Below, one piece after another: positions 11,150-19,667 of a DNA stretch of 64,000 nucleotides; positions within the stretch are counted from its first letter, which is position 1, and the number at the start of each line of letters is the position of its first letter. The stretch is taken from positions 20,539 through 84,538 of the forward strand of contig JAFQRL010000024.1 of assembly GCA_017410065.1 (NCBI GenBank), given 5' to 3'. The translations under genes and the position numbers were made by a program. The stretch is from Clostridia bacterium (GTDB lineage: Bacteria; Bacillota; Clostridia; Oscillospirales; CAG-272). The notes beneath the pieces are model-generated. The model saw only the letters and a list, made by a program, of their open reading frames with translations. It ran no database searches and was not told where the DNA came from.

Positions 11150-11178
11150 TTGACAGACTGCTAAAATATATTTAAAAT
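11150..11178 (+). promoter_or_regulatory. SigA-type promoter of the LytTR-DUF3021 pair
   Basis: TTGACA and TAAAAT are separated by 17 bases, ending about 20 bases before the TTG start codon. Confidence 0.75.
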
Positions 11179-11198
11179 CATACTTGGGAGGTGATAGC

Positions 11199-11735
11199 TT
11201 GAAGCTGAAAATTATTAATAATGCAAACTCCGAGCGGATAATTTTGGAGCTTACGGCTCAAACCGACCGCGAAAAGCTCCTTGAAAATAAGTTGAGAGAG
11301 CTAATTGCGGAATATAACCGAGCGGAAAACTGTTCAGAGGATGTCCTTGTATGCTCCAGGACAGACGAAAACAATTCATCACCAAATAAAACCGAAGCAA
11401 ACGTAACGCGGCTTATCGGTTACAGAAGCGGCGAGATCCGCCCAATTCTCATCTGTGATATCTCTTGCTTCACGATTGAAGACTCAAAGCTTATCGCCCA
11501 CACAAGGAGCGGAAAATATAAGCTTAAGGAGCGGCTATGGGAGATAGAGGGTCTTGTGGGTGAAGACTTTATTAAGATCAATCAATCCTGCCTTGTATGC
11601 ATAAGAAACGTATTGAAATTCGATACGTCCATCGGAGGCTCGCTCAAGGTTGTGCTGGACACAGGGTATGAGGACTACGTGTCAAGGCGGCAGATGAAAA
11701 CCGTAAAGACCAGAATTTTAGGTAATATCAAATAG
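11199..11735 (+). CDS. LytTR-domain DNA-binding regulator
   Basis: 178 residues from a TTG at 11199, chosen because a strong GGGAGGTGAT ends just before it; an in-frame TTG at 11184 overlaps that site. The C-terminal part (about 75-175) is a LytTR DNA-binding domain, with ISCFTIEDSKLIAHTRSGKYKLKER split across its strands and the conserved INQSCLVCIRNV and SRRQMKTVK. There is no receiver domain, so it is not a classical two-component regulator. The next gene is a DUF3021 membrane protein; such pairs act elsewhere as a regulator plus membrane inhibitor (LytTR regulatory systems), which is the likely arrangement here. Confidence 0.9.
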   Translation: MKLKIINNANSERIILELTAQTDREKLLENKLRELIAEYNRAENCSEDVLVCSRTDENNSSPNKTEANVTRLIGYRSGEIRPILICDISCFTIEDSKLIAHTRSGKYKLKERLWEIEGLVGEDFIKINQSCLVCIRNVLKFDTSIGGSLKVVLDTGYEDYVSRRQMKTVKTRILGNIK

Positions 11736-11833
11736 AGGTAATGTAAATAATAGTTAACATAAATTGCGACACGTGGTGCCACTTGCTTGCCAAACGGAGT
11801 CGCATTGCAATAATAAGCAAGTAAAAATAAAAT

Positions 11834-12283
11834 ATGTTAAGCGGAAGAAAAAATATATTAAAAGAATTCCTGACAAGGGGAGCCGTGTTCGGGGGGCTTG
11901 GACCTATCATCGTCGGGATCGTATACCTATGCATCTCAATGAACATCGCGGACTTTTCCTTAAGTGCCATCGAGGTACTCCTTGCAATAATCAGCGGATA
12001 TCTCCTAGCATTTATTCAAGCAGGAGCAAGTGTGTTTAATCAGATCGATAGCTGGTCCCCGGGAAAATCCCTGCTCTTTCATTTCACATCAATATACCTG
12101 GCATACATCGTCACCTATCTTATAAACAGATGGATCCCATTCAATATAATATTCATATTGATTTTCACAGGTGGCTTTGTCGCTGCATATTTCATCGTAT
12201 GGATCACCGTATATCTATGTGTAAAAGCAACACAAAGAAAGCTTAATAGAAGCATAGAGGAAAAGCAAAAAAATAAAGAATAA
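11834..12283 (+). CDS. DUF3021 family four-helix membrane protein
   Basis: 149 residues with four predicted membrane helices (about 17-37, 44-66, 84-106 and 112-137) and a basic, charged C-terminal tail. Length and helix spacing match DUF3021 proteins, which are usually encoded just after a LytTR regulator, as here. By analogy with described LytTR regulatory systems it probably holds the regulator inactive at the membrane; the signal is unknown. The ribosome site is weak (AAGCAAGTAAAAATAAAAT before the ATG), and the 98-base gap contains a TTGCGAC/GTCGC..TTGCAA imperfect hairpin, so translation may be kept lower than that of its partner. Confidence 0.8.
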   Translation: MLSGRKNILKEFLTRGAVFGGLGPIIVGIVYLCISMNIADFSLSAIEVLLAIISGYLLAFIQAGASVFNQIDSWSPGKSLLFHFTSIYLAYIVTYLINRWIPFNIIFILIFTGGFVAAYFIVWITVYLCVKATQRKLNRSIEEKQKNKE

Positions 12284-12802
12284 TTAGTCTCAAAAAAAGA
12301 ATATTTATAAGTCGTAAATAGTATGTATTTATTCGTATTATTTACGACTTTTTATATTTTTATAGCAAAATCAACCCTGATTTATTGAGAAAATTCCATA
12401 TAATTTTTGAATAAAATTCTATCATTCGTAAAAGTTACTCGATGAATATGCAAAAATGCAAAAAATCGCGTGTAAATAGCCCGAGCAAATGAAATCTTCC
12501 ATATTTATACATATATTGGTATTTTATGGTATTTAATATAGAAAATCAATGTATAAAAGCAAAAAAATACTCAACTTAATTAAAACCCGTTAATATGCTA
12601 TAATTCCATTAATATCAAGCTGCGTATTTAGATATTTAATAATTATTTTTTTATTTTGCCGTTAATCGATTAATATACATAATTTATCTTCGAATTAAAC
12701 GTAACTTATCTAAAATAACGAAATATATAAAATAACAAGCTGAATTTTGATATTCGATTAAGATCTTACGTAAATATCTATATTTTTCACCCGTTTTTTA
12801 AT

Positions 12803-12818
12803 TGTTTCACGTGAAACA
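12803..12818. promoter_or_regulatory. parS: parS site 1
   Basis: TGTTTCACGTGAAACA, a perfect 16-bp palindrome matching the Bacillota parS consensus. ParB binds it to load onto the chromosome. Confidence 0.95.
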
Positions 12819-13066
12819 ATTGCTTCCGAGCGGATATCTATATATATATATTCGCGATATCAATGTGTAGTATAAGTTCTTCCGGCTAGTATTCTTATTT
12901 TTATATTTGCTAAATTGACAGTCTATTTATGTATTTTTGCTGATTTTCCCTATTATGATGTAAAAATACTCCAATTTATAGAGTAATATTGTAATTGAAT
13001 CGATAATACTATTGCTTTTTGCCTTATATTCTATTATAATATTGGTTTTTGCACTATAATTTCTAT

Positions 13067-13082
13067 TGTTTCACGTGAAACA
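13067..13082. promoter_or_regulatory. parS: parS site 2
   Basis: Second perfect TGTTTCACGTGAAACA copy, 264 bases after the first. Confidence 0.95.
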
Positions 13083-13193
13083 ATTATGATCTTTCAGAAG
13101 CGAGATCAGGCTATTTGCCGTCAAATCAAGTAATTAATATGTTATATCTCATAGCTGTGATTACTTCAAGAGTAGGTAATATATAATTTTCAT

Positions 13194-13209
13194 TGTTTCA
13201 CGTGAAACA
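13194..13209. promoter_or_regulatory. parS: parS site 3
   Basis: Third perfect TGTTTCACGTGAAACA copy, 127 bases after the second. Confidence 0.95.
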
Positions 13210-13287
13210 TTTCTTATTATAGAAAAGATATTGATATTATAGATCTGATTAAGGTATTTGAAATCAATTATATAGCGTCATACTAAT

Positions 13288-13303
13288 TGTTTCACGTGAA
13301 ACA
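13288..13303. promoter_or_regulatory. parS: parS site 4
   Basis: Fourth perfect TGTTTCACGTGAAACA copy, 94 bases after the third and about 330 bases before parA. Confidence 0.95.
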
Positions 13304-13388
13304 ATACTTTATCCTTAATTAATACAGACTGTTTTAATAAATTCCATCATATTCCCTTTAGCTTTACTTCATACTGTTCTGTGTATAT

Positions 13389-13406
13389 AATACTATATAT
13401 AGTATT
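13389..13406. promoter_or_regulatory. 18-bp palindrome shared with the dnaA promoter
   Basis: AATACTATATATAGTATT, a perfect palindrome identical over 18 bases to the one next to the dnaA -10 box (28824-28843). A protein-binding site is suspected; the binding protein is unknown. Confidence 0.6.
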
Positions 13407-13555
13407 TTACCCAGCATTTTGCGCAATTAGTTGACTATTTTGATAGTTTTTACATTTAATTTGCTGTTAAATCTACTAATAAATCATCAAGACGGAAAAA
13501 TATACTAATACACTTTTCCGTTCTACATTTTTAAACAATTTTAACATACTTTTTA

Positions 13556-13584
13556 TTGACTTTAAACACTTAATATAGTATAAT
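13556..13584 (+). promoter_or_regulatory. SigA-type promoter of parA
   Basis: TTGACT and TATAAT are separated by 17 bases, ending 35 bases before the parA start codon. Confidence 0.85.
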
Positions 13585-13618
13585 ATTATTAGTAATATTT
13601 AAAGCACAGGAGGCAGAA

Positions 13619-14389
13619 ATGGCAAGAGCAAAGGTAGTGTCATTTTCCAATCAGAAGGGCGGAGTAGGGAAGACCACGTCCTGCGTTAATTTATCGGCAC
13701 AGATAGCAAACAAGGGCAAAAAGGTGCTGATGATAGATATGGATCCGCAGGGAAATGCCACGAGCGGTCTTGGAATATCGAAATCGAAGATAAAAAAGAC
13801 GGTTTACGACGTTATTATTGGCAAAGCAGACATTAAGGAGACTATAATCAAGTCTAATTTCAAGAATCTTTGGGTCGTTCCTGCAACTATTGATCTTGCC
13901 GGTGCCGAGCTTGAGCTCTATGACATAGAGGATGAGCAGCTCAAATTCACTGAGCTTGCCCTTGATTCGGTCAAGGATGATTTTGATTACATATTTATAG
14001 ACTGTCCGCCCTCCCTCGGTATGCTCACCGTTAAGGCTCTCACAGTGTCGGACGGCGTTGTTATTCCTATGCAATGCGAGTTTTATTCGCTTGAGGGTAT
14101 GTCCCAGCTCTTGAACACTATTAAGAGGATCAGAGCAGCTTATAATCCCGATTTACAGGTCGTTGGCATACTTTTGACTATGTATAATGGACGTTTGACA
14201 CTTACTTCCCAGGTTGTAGCCGAGCTTAAGAAGTATTATGCCGAGAAGCTATTTAAGGTTCCCATCTCAAGAACTGTGCGTATCTCGGAGGCTCCTGGCT
14301 ACGGCGAGCCGATATGCTACCACGACCCCTACGGCAAGGGCTCACTTGAATACGCCGCAGTGGCAAAGGAGCTTATGTTAAGAATATAA
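13619..14389 (+). CDS. parA: ParA/Soj chromosome-partitioning ATPase
   Basis: Walker-type ATPase, 256 residues. The deviant Walker A KGGVGKTT is at 13-20, DMDPQGNATSGLG at about 40-52, and the Walker B region IFIDCPPSLGMLTVKAL at about 123-139. There is no N-terminal HTH, so it is the chromosomal Soj type rather than a plasmid ParA. With ParB bound at the four upstream parS sites it should segregate origins and influence DnaA. AGGAGG precedes the ATG. parB lies 566 bases downstream, an unusually wide gap for this pair. Confidence 0.97.
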   Translation: MARAKVVSFSNQKGGVGKTTSCVNLSAQIANKGKKVLMIDMDPQGNATSGLGISKSKIKKTVYDVIIGKADIKETIIKSNFKNLWVVPATIDLAGAELELYDIEDEQLKFTELALDSVKDDFDYIFIDCPPSLGMLTVKALTVSDGVVIPMQCEFYSLEGMSQLLNTIKRIRAAYNPDLQVVGILLTMYNGRLTLTSQVVAELKKYYAEKLFKVPISRTVRISEAPGYGEPICYHDPYGKGSLEYAAVAKELMLRI

Positions 14390-14955
14390 TTCTTATTCAA
14401 TAATCTTTTGAAAAAGAAAAGTGTGATATTTTGAAATTTTTGATAAGCTCGGTTCGTATTTTTGAAAACTATGTTGAAAACTTAATTCGCTATCAAAATC
14501 ATTTTTGATAATTCAAGCGGCAAATCCCCACTCATAAAAGGTTTTGATATTAGTTTTAAATAGAATTCCCCACATTTTAAGAAATTATTTTAAAAATTCG
14601 GTAAGGAATTCCCCACTTTTAAAAATAAAATACATATTTTGATAACTTTACGGTATAAATTTTCATTTTTTAAATAAAATTGATTTGATCTTCGGTATTT
14701 TTTGTGGTATTCAGCCATAAACGCGACCCACTTTTAAAGAAAAAAGTATACTTTTAATTTTTATATCCTGCTTTTCTGCTTAATTTTCGTGAATATCGAC
14801 GTTTTTTCGAAGGAAAAATATACTTTTCCCGAATTTTTAGGGTCATATCAATTTTATAAAGCTTTTTAAAACCGAATAGTTTTCAACAAATTTGATGTTG
14901 AAAGTGTTGAAAACTCGCAATTTGATGTTAAATTAATCACGCGGAGGACAAGCCA
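14390..14955. other. AT-rich parA-parB gap with repeated 9-base motifs
   Basis: No gene. TTTTCAACA occurs as TGTTGAAAA at 14472-14480 and 14905-14913, as TTTTCAACA at 14880-14888, and as the near-copy TGTTGAAAG at 14896-14904. A second word, CCCCAC followed by A/T-rich bases, recurs near 14526, 14568, 14610 and 14727. Repeated short words in an AT-rich gap beside parAB suggest a possible DnaA-binding or origin function, which is inference. The parB promoter must lie here, but none is obvious. Confidence 0.5.
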
Positions 14956-15852
14956 ATGGCAAAAAAGAACAGCGGACTCGGAAGGGGACTTGATGCGATC
15001 TTCCTCGACAACGCACGAATCGAAGAAAGCGAACATTCCGAGGACAAGATCACTCATCTTAAAATATCTATGATCGACCCCAAGAGCGATCAGCCGAGAA
15101 AATATTTCGACAAGGAAGCTCTTGAGCAGCTTGCGGACTCCATACTTGAAAACGGACTTCTCCAGCCCATACTCGTGAGAGAGTACGCCGAGGGCAGATA
15201 CCAGATCATCGCAGGCGAGCGACGCTTCCGCGCATCCAAGCTTGCAGGTCTCACCGAGATCCCCGCCATCGTCCTCGACAGAGACGACAGAAAGGCTGCG
15301 CAGATCGCCCTTATTGAGAATATTCAGCGCGAGGACCTGAACCCCATTGAGGAGGCTATGGCTTATCGTTCGCTCTCCGAGGAGTACGATATGACACAGG
15401 AGGAGCTTTCCATCAAGGTTGGCAAAAGCCGCAGCGCGATAGCCAACTCCACCCGACTCCTCGATCTCCCCGACGCAGTCCTCACCCTGGTTGCATCGAA
15501 GGAGCTTTCCGCAGGTCACGCACGCACCATTCTCGGACTCAAATCCACCGACGATATGATACTTCTCGCCCAAAGAGCGGTTGAGGAGGAGCTCTCAGTG
15601 CGCACCCTTGAGGCAGAGGTGAAGCGAATGAACAAGCCGAAAAAGAAGGAAAATGCCGAGGAGGAAGGTCCCTTGCCCTTTGTTGACTACTTCAAGGAGC
15701 TTGAGGACAGGATGCGCAAGGCTCTCGGCAGAAGCGTTAAAATTGCGGAGAAGGGCAAGAAAAAGAGCATCACTATCTCCTATGAGGACAACGCGGACCT
15801 TGATGAGATCATCGCTCTGCTTTGCGGCAAGGACTTCCTTGAAAGTATGTAA
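14956..15852 (+). CDS. parB: ParB/Spo0J chromosome-partitioning protein
   Basis: parS-binding CTPase clamp, 298 residues. It opens with GLGRGLDAIF (about 7-16), the ParA-interaction segment; the N-terminal domain carries GERRFRASKLAGL (about 83-95) and ENIQREDLNP (about 119-128); an HTH follows (TQEELSIKVGKSRSAIANS, about 149-167), then a C-terminal dimerisation domain. GGAGG precedes the ATG. The four perfect parS palindromes upstream of parA are its expected targets. Confidence 0.97.
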   Translation: MAKKNSGLGRGLDAIFLDNARIEESEHSEDKITHLKISMIDPKSDQPRKYFDKEALEQLADSILENGLLQPILVREYAEGRYQIIAGERRFRASKLAGLTEIPAIVLDRDDRKAAQIALIENIQREDLNPIEEAMAYRSLSEEYDMTQEELSIKVGKSRSAIANSTRLLDLPDAVLTLVASKELSAGHARTILGLKSTDDMILLAQRAVEEELSVRTLEAEVKRMNKPKKKENAEEEGPLPFVDYFKELEDRMRKALGRSVKIAEKGKKKSITISYEDNADLDEIIALLCGKDFLESM

Positions 15853-15955
15853 ATCAAAAAAGACAAAGTTAAATAAAATTTTATAAAGTCTTATAGAAAA
15901 GTTAAATCTATTATGGTAATATATTAATAGATCAAAAAAACATAAAGGAACTTAT

Positions 15956-16513
15956 ATGACGTTAACTGAATTTTATGAGGATTTTATTTGTCTTAACCTG
16001 AATCAATTTGAAAATTTAAAGCTTAATTTTGAGATAAATAAATTTCTGCTTGTGGCAATGGTCGGCGTAATTTGTGCGCTGATCGCCGTAAACTACGTGC
16101 GCTCCTCACTCTACCTCACGGTAAACAAGCTCATCCGCCACGACGCTATCGGCGAGGAAAACGCAAAAACTCTCACAGAGCTTGGCATCAATATTCCAAG
16201 AGTTAAAAGACTTCTTTCGGGCGGAGCTCAAGCAAAGGCTCTTATAAAGAGAGTCGGAGAGGTGCAGTTGAGCTACGAGGAATACGTAGATAAAATGAAG
16301 AAAAAGGAAAGGCCATCAGAGACTATTGACTTTGTGGACGCAAGATTTTATATCGACCGCGAAGCCGCTCCGAAAGCACGCGAGATAAGCCTGAAAAACA
16401 ATTCTCTTGTTTTGAATACGGTGCTTTTCTGCGTACTCACAGTTGCGCTCTTTGCTTGTCTTGTGCTTCTTATGCCCACCATCCTCGGCTTCATCAATAA
16501 TATCTTTGCATAA
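15956..16513 (+). CDS. Unknown membrane protein downstream of parB
   Basis: 185 residues with two membrane helices: about 30-50 (FLLVAMVGVICALIAVNYV) and about 158-180 near the C-terminus. Between them lies a charged cytoplasmic-looking segment. I do not recognise a family. It follows parB by 103 bases on the same strand and ends before a bidirectional terminator, so it could be in the parB transcript. A small membrane protein in this position could link origin or segregation machinery to the membrane, but nothing in the sequence proves this. Confidence 0.75.
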   Translation: MTLTEFYEDFICLNLNQFENLKLNFEINKFLLVAMVGVICALIAVNYVRSSLYLTVNKLIRHDAIGEENAKTLTELGINIPRVKRLLSGGAQAKALIKRVGEVQLSYEEYVDKMKKKERPSETIDFVDARFYIDREAAPKAREISLKNNSLVLNTVLFCVLTVALFACLVLLMPTILGFINNIFA

Positions 16514-16603
16514 GAAAAGCCTTCCGCTTTGCGAATTTATTTAAATATTATAATCTTCATTTTTATAATAGCATACGGTAAAATTAATTTTTAAATAATA
16601 AAG

Positions 16604-16657
16604 AAAACACCCTAAAATGTAATGTTTAATTTACAAAATAGGGTGTTTTTTATTTTT
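16604..16657. terminator. Bidirectional terminator
   Basis: AAAACACCCTA pairs with TAGGGTGTTTT, with a T-run after it on plus and the matching A-run on the other side. It separates the convergent 15956 gene and the RNase J gene. Confidence 0.85.
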
Positions 16658-16712
16658 ATTGCTTGATGTGTTATGTTTTTTAAAGCTTTTATCAAGCTTT
16701 AAAATTTGCTTA

Positions 16713-18410
16713 TCAGATATTCATAATAACGGGAAGGATCATAGGCTTGCGCTTTGTTTCCTTATAGATGAATTTTGCAAGGTCGTCGCGAATTGCATCC
16801 TTAAGCTCATAGGAATCAACGCTTTTCTTTTTAAGAGACCTCTCTATCGCTCCCTCCGCCACAGCCTTTGCTCTTTGCATCAGCTCCTCGGATTCCTTAA
16901 CGTAAACGAAGCCGCGAGAGACGATGTCGGGACCCGAGATAAGGTATCTGTCCCTTGTGTCCACCGTTGCGACCACGATAACCAGACCCTCCTCGGAGAG
17001 ATGCTTTCTGTCTCGCAGGACCACGTTACCTATATCACCGATACCCGCGCCGTCCACAAGAACGTTACCCGCAGGAACTGTGCCGTTGAAGCCCGCGCTC
17101 TTTTTGTCTATCTCAAGAACCTTACCGATCTCCGAGATGAAAATATTCTCGGAGGGTATTCCCATAAATTCAGCAAGCTCGCGGTTTGCATTCAGGTGGC
17201 GAGCCTCGCCGTGAATGGGCACGAAGTATTTAGGGCGAGTTAGTGCCATCATAAGCTTCAGCTCCTCGCGACAGGCGTGCCCCGAAACGTGGACCTCCTC
17301 GGTGGAATCGTGAACCACCTTAACGCCGTTTTGCACAAGTGCGTTGATAATGCTTCCGACAAGCTTCTCATTACCGGGGATCGCGCTGGAGGAGAGCACC
17401 ACCACGTCGTTTGGATTAATTTTGATCTTATCGTGAGCACCGAAGGCTATGCGGTAAAGAGCCGACATCGGCTCGCCCTGGCTACCCGTGGTTATAAGAG
17501 TAATCTCGTTTGGCTTATAGCGGCGAATATCCGCAAGATCGATAAGCACGCCGTCGGGCAGCTCCATATATCCGAGCTCCAGCGCGGCTCCGAGAATATT
17601 CACCATACTGCGACCCAGCACCGCCACCTTTCTTCCGTGACGCGCCGAGGCGTTGATTATCTGCTGAACTCTGTGTACGTTTGAGGAGAAGGTGGCAATG
17701 ATCAGCCGCCTGTCCTCGTATTGAGCAAATATCCTTTCAAGAGAGGAGCCGACCGTCCGCTCCGAGGGGGTGAAGCCTGCGCGCTCGGCGTTGGTGGACT
17801 CGCAAAGAAGCACCTCAACTCCCGCCTTGCCGATCTCGCCGATCCTCGTGAGATCTATCATTTTATCGTCGATGGGAGAAACGTCAAGCTTGAAGTCGCC
17901 TGTGTGGAACACAACACCGACAGGGGTCTTTATGGAAATGGCGCAGGCGTCTGCAATCGAGTGATTAACGTGGATAAATTCAGCCTTCATCGCGCCAAGG
18001 TTTATAACGTCGCCTGCCTCCACCGTGTATAGCTCGGGATAATACTCGGGTGGATCCTCGTCAAGCTTTCCCTCAATAATGCCGAGGGAGAGGCGCGTTC
18101 CGTAGATGGGAACGTTTATCTGATGGAGTAAGTAGGGAACTGCGCCGATATGATCCTCGTGACCGTGAGTTATGAGAATACCGCGTATCTTGTCTGCATT
18201 CTTAACAAGATAGCTGATATCGGGCATAACAAGATCAACACCGGGCATATCCTTATCGGGAAAGCCCATTCCAGCATCGACCACAACTATGTCGTTGCCG
18301 TACTCAATAACGGTCATATTCTTTCCGACCTCGCCAAGACCGCCGAGGGAAATTATGCGCAGCTTATAGCCCTTGCCTCCGTTTTTTTCTTTTTTCATAT
18401 TATTATTCAT
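16713..18410 (-). CDS. rnj: Ribonuclease J (MBL-fold 5' exo/endoribonuclease)
   Basis: 565 residues. The metallo-beta-lactamase motif is HGHEDHIGAVPYLL (about 80-93); the beta-CASP domain follows, with ESTNAERAGFTPSE (about 203-216) and IIATFSSNVHRVQQ; the His of GHACREELKLM and the PIHGEARHL motif lie further on, before a C-terminal domain. Length matches RNase J1/J2. RNase Y is in the same window, so both main Bacillota mRNA-decay enzymes are near the origin. The start is taken at the first ATG; a second ATG four codons later is also possible as neither has a strong site. Confidence 0.95.
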   Translation of the reverse strand: MNNNMKKEKNGGKGYKLRIISLGGLGEVGKNMTVIEYGNDIVVVDAGMGFPDKDMPGVDLVMPDISYLVKNADKIRGILITHGHEDHIGAVPYLLHQINVPIYGTRLSLGIIEGKLDEDPPEYYPELYTVEAGDVINLGAMKAEFIHVNHSIADACAISIKTPVGVVFHTGDFKLDVSPIDDKMIDLTRIGEIGKAGVEVLLCESTNAERAGFTPSERTVGSSLERIFAQYEDRRLIIATFSSNVHRVQQIINASARHGRKVAVLGRSMVNILGAALELGYMELPDGVLIDLADIRRYKPNEITLITTGSQGEPMSALYRIAFGAHDKIKINPNDVVVLSSSAIPGNEKLVGSIINALVQNGVKVVHDSTEEVHVSGHACREELKLMMALTRPKYFVPIHGEARHLNANRELAEFMGIPSENIFISEIGKVLEIDKKSAGFNGTVPAGNVLVDGAGIGDIGNVVLRDRKHLSEEGLVIVVATVDTRDRYLISGPDIVSRGFVYVKESEELMQRAKAVAEGAIERSLKKKSVDSYELKDAIRDDLAKFIYKETKRKPMILPVIMNI

Positions 18411-18455
18411 CTTTTCTTATATTAAATTGTTTTGATTATTTTCTGATTTATCTTT

Positions 18456-18722
18456 TTATATCATCAATGCTATGGCGGCACTTAGTGCACAGCCGAGAAG
18501 AAAGGGAAGTGTGATAAGAAGGGCAAGCCTTATCTTTTTAGACCTTTTTTCCTTGCCCTCAACCTCTATATGCCGTGAGATGATCTCGGTTGCCGCCGTT
18601 ACTATATTATCCTCGGATATATCCTCGCGCTCACCCTCACGGCTTATTATAAAATACGCCTCGTCGAAAAGCTCACATCCTGTGTTCTTTAAAAAAATTA
18701 CCTTTCTCTGGCAACCCTTCAT
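18456..18722 (-). CDS. Small conserved-type protein with one C-terminal membrane helix
   Basis: 88 residues from the ATG at 18722, chosen for the strong GGAGGAC five bases before it; two upstream in-frame ATGs have no site. The N-terminal half (RKVIFLKNTGCELFDEAYFII) looks soluble, a charged linker follows, and the last about 22 residues form a membrane helix, suggesting a tail-anchored topology. I recall similar short proteins in clostridial genomes but no assigned function. It lies upstream of rnj on the same strand and may be co-transcribed with it. Confidence 0.7.
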   Translation of the reverse strand: MKGCQRKVIFLKNTGCELFDEAYFIISREGEREDISEDNIVTAATEIISRHIEVEGKEKRSKKIRLALLITLPFLLGCALSAAIALMI

Positions 18723-18743
18723 ACCGTCCTCCATTTTTAAAAA

Positions 18744-18839
18744 GCAGAGCCTCAATGATAAAGCAAAAGGAGCATCCCTAAAAGGAGCGATGGGGTATTC
18801 TTCGCTCCTGCTTTTGCTTAAAATTTTGCGAGGCTCTGC
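18744..18839 (-). terminator. Long hairpin with U-run between the HTH gene and the small membrane-protein gene
   Basis: GCAGAGCCTC and GAGGCTCTGC are perfect 10-base arms, followed on the minus strand by TTTTT. Inside, AAGCAAAAG.AGGAGC pairs with GCTCCTTTTGCTT. It can end the HTH transcript, but it sits only about 20 bases before the next start codon, so it could also act as an attenuator for that gene. Confidence 0.65.
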
Positions 18840-18947
18840 AAATTTTCTTTTAAATTATAGACGGTATCAATAAAAATTATTCACTTTAAAAAGAAATATT
18901 TTTCCCTAGATATGTAAATAATTATTTACAAATTACCCTATTTTATC

Positions 18948-19565
18948 TTACTTTCTGCCAAAGAGCTTGGAGAAGAAGCCCTTCTTTTTAGGTTCTTCTT
19001 CGGCAGGCGCTGCTGCGGGTGCAGCAGCTGCCTCGACTACGGGCGCTGCTTCGGGCGCGGGAGCTGCAACGGGCTCTGCCACAGGTGTGGGTGCTGCCTC
19101 GACTACGGGCTCTGCTACGGGAGCGGGAGCTGCCTCTGCCTTGGGTGCAGGTGCTGCTGCGGGAGCTGCCACAGGTGCGGGTGCTGCCTTTGAAGCGGGT
19201 GCCGCCTTGGGTGCGGGTGCAGGTTCGGAAACTGCAACCTTTGCTACCTGGCTGAGAAGATCGGAGTGAGTTGCGGAGCTGACGTGAGCCTTCTCAACGG
19301 ATGCCTCAATCTTTGCCTTCGTGCTCTTGGATATTCTCTTTTTCTTCTTCTCGGGAAGGGGAATATCGTAGCTGTCGTCAAGAAGATCGTCGATAGAGAT
19401 GCCGAGAAGAAGCTTCATCTCAATAAGCTTCGGAACCTCGGGATAAGACTGACCGCATTCCCACTTGTAAACTGCCTGACGTGTTACGCCGACAGCACTT
19501 GCAAATTCGTCCTGAGTGAGACCCTTTCCTTTTCTGAGTATAACGAGTTTTTCCTTGAATGTCAT
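18948..19565 (-). CDS. XRE-type HTH protein with long Ala/Pro linker
   Basis: 205 residues. The N-terminal Cro/C1-type HTH (about 1-62) contains LTQDEFASAVGVTRQAVYKWE. A basic stretch KKKKRISKS follows, then about 90 residues of Ala/Pro/Glu-rich low-complexity sequence built from repeats such as PAPVAEPV and EAAP. The C-terminus ends KKKGFFSKLFGRK, a short amphipathic basic segment that could bind membrane or a partner. The DnaJ of this window ends almost the same way. Probably a DNA-binding regulator or nucleoid-linked protein; targets are unknown. It follows gyrA on the same strand after about 100 bases. Confidence 0.85.
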   Translation of the reverse strand: MTFKEKLVILRKGKGLTQDEFASAVGVTRQAVYKWECGQSYPEVPKLIEMKLLLGISIDDLLDDSYDIPLPEKKKKRISKSTKAKIEASVEKAHVSSATHSDLLSQVAKVAVSEPAPAPKAAPASKAAPAPVAAPAAAPAPKAEAAPAPVAEPVVEAAPTPVAEPVAAPAPEAAPVVEAAAAPAAAPAEEEPKKKGFFSKLFGRK

Positions 19566-19667
19566 GGTAAACCTCCTACCGCTTTTGCGGATTTAAAAAT
19601 TATTATTTTAATTAATTAATATTATTCCCGCAGAGCAGAGCACCTCCGCTCCGCGGTTATTTTGCAC

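Larger units (their letters stand above)
12284..13618. other. 1.3-kb AT-rich non-coding region with parS sites (centromere-like)
   Basis: No believable gene on either strand. It holds four perfect copies of the parS palindrome, an 18-bp palindrome also found at the dnaA promoter, and the parA promoter at its right end. The rest is AT-rich. A hairpin with TAAGTCGTAAATA/TATTTACGACTT arms at about 12309-12352, followed by T-rich sequence, probably terminates the DUF3021 transcript. Confidence 0.8.
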
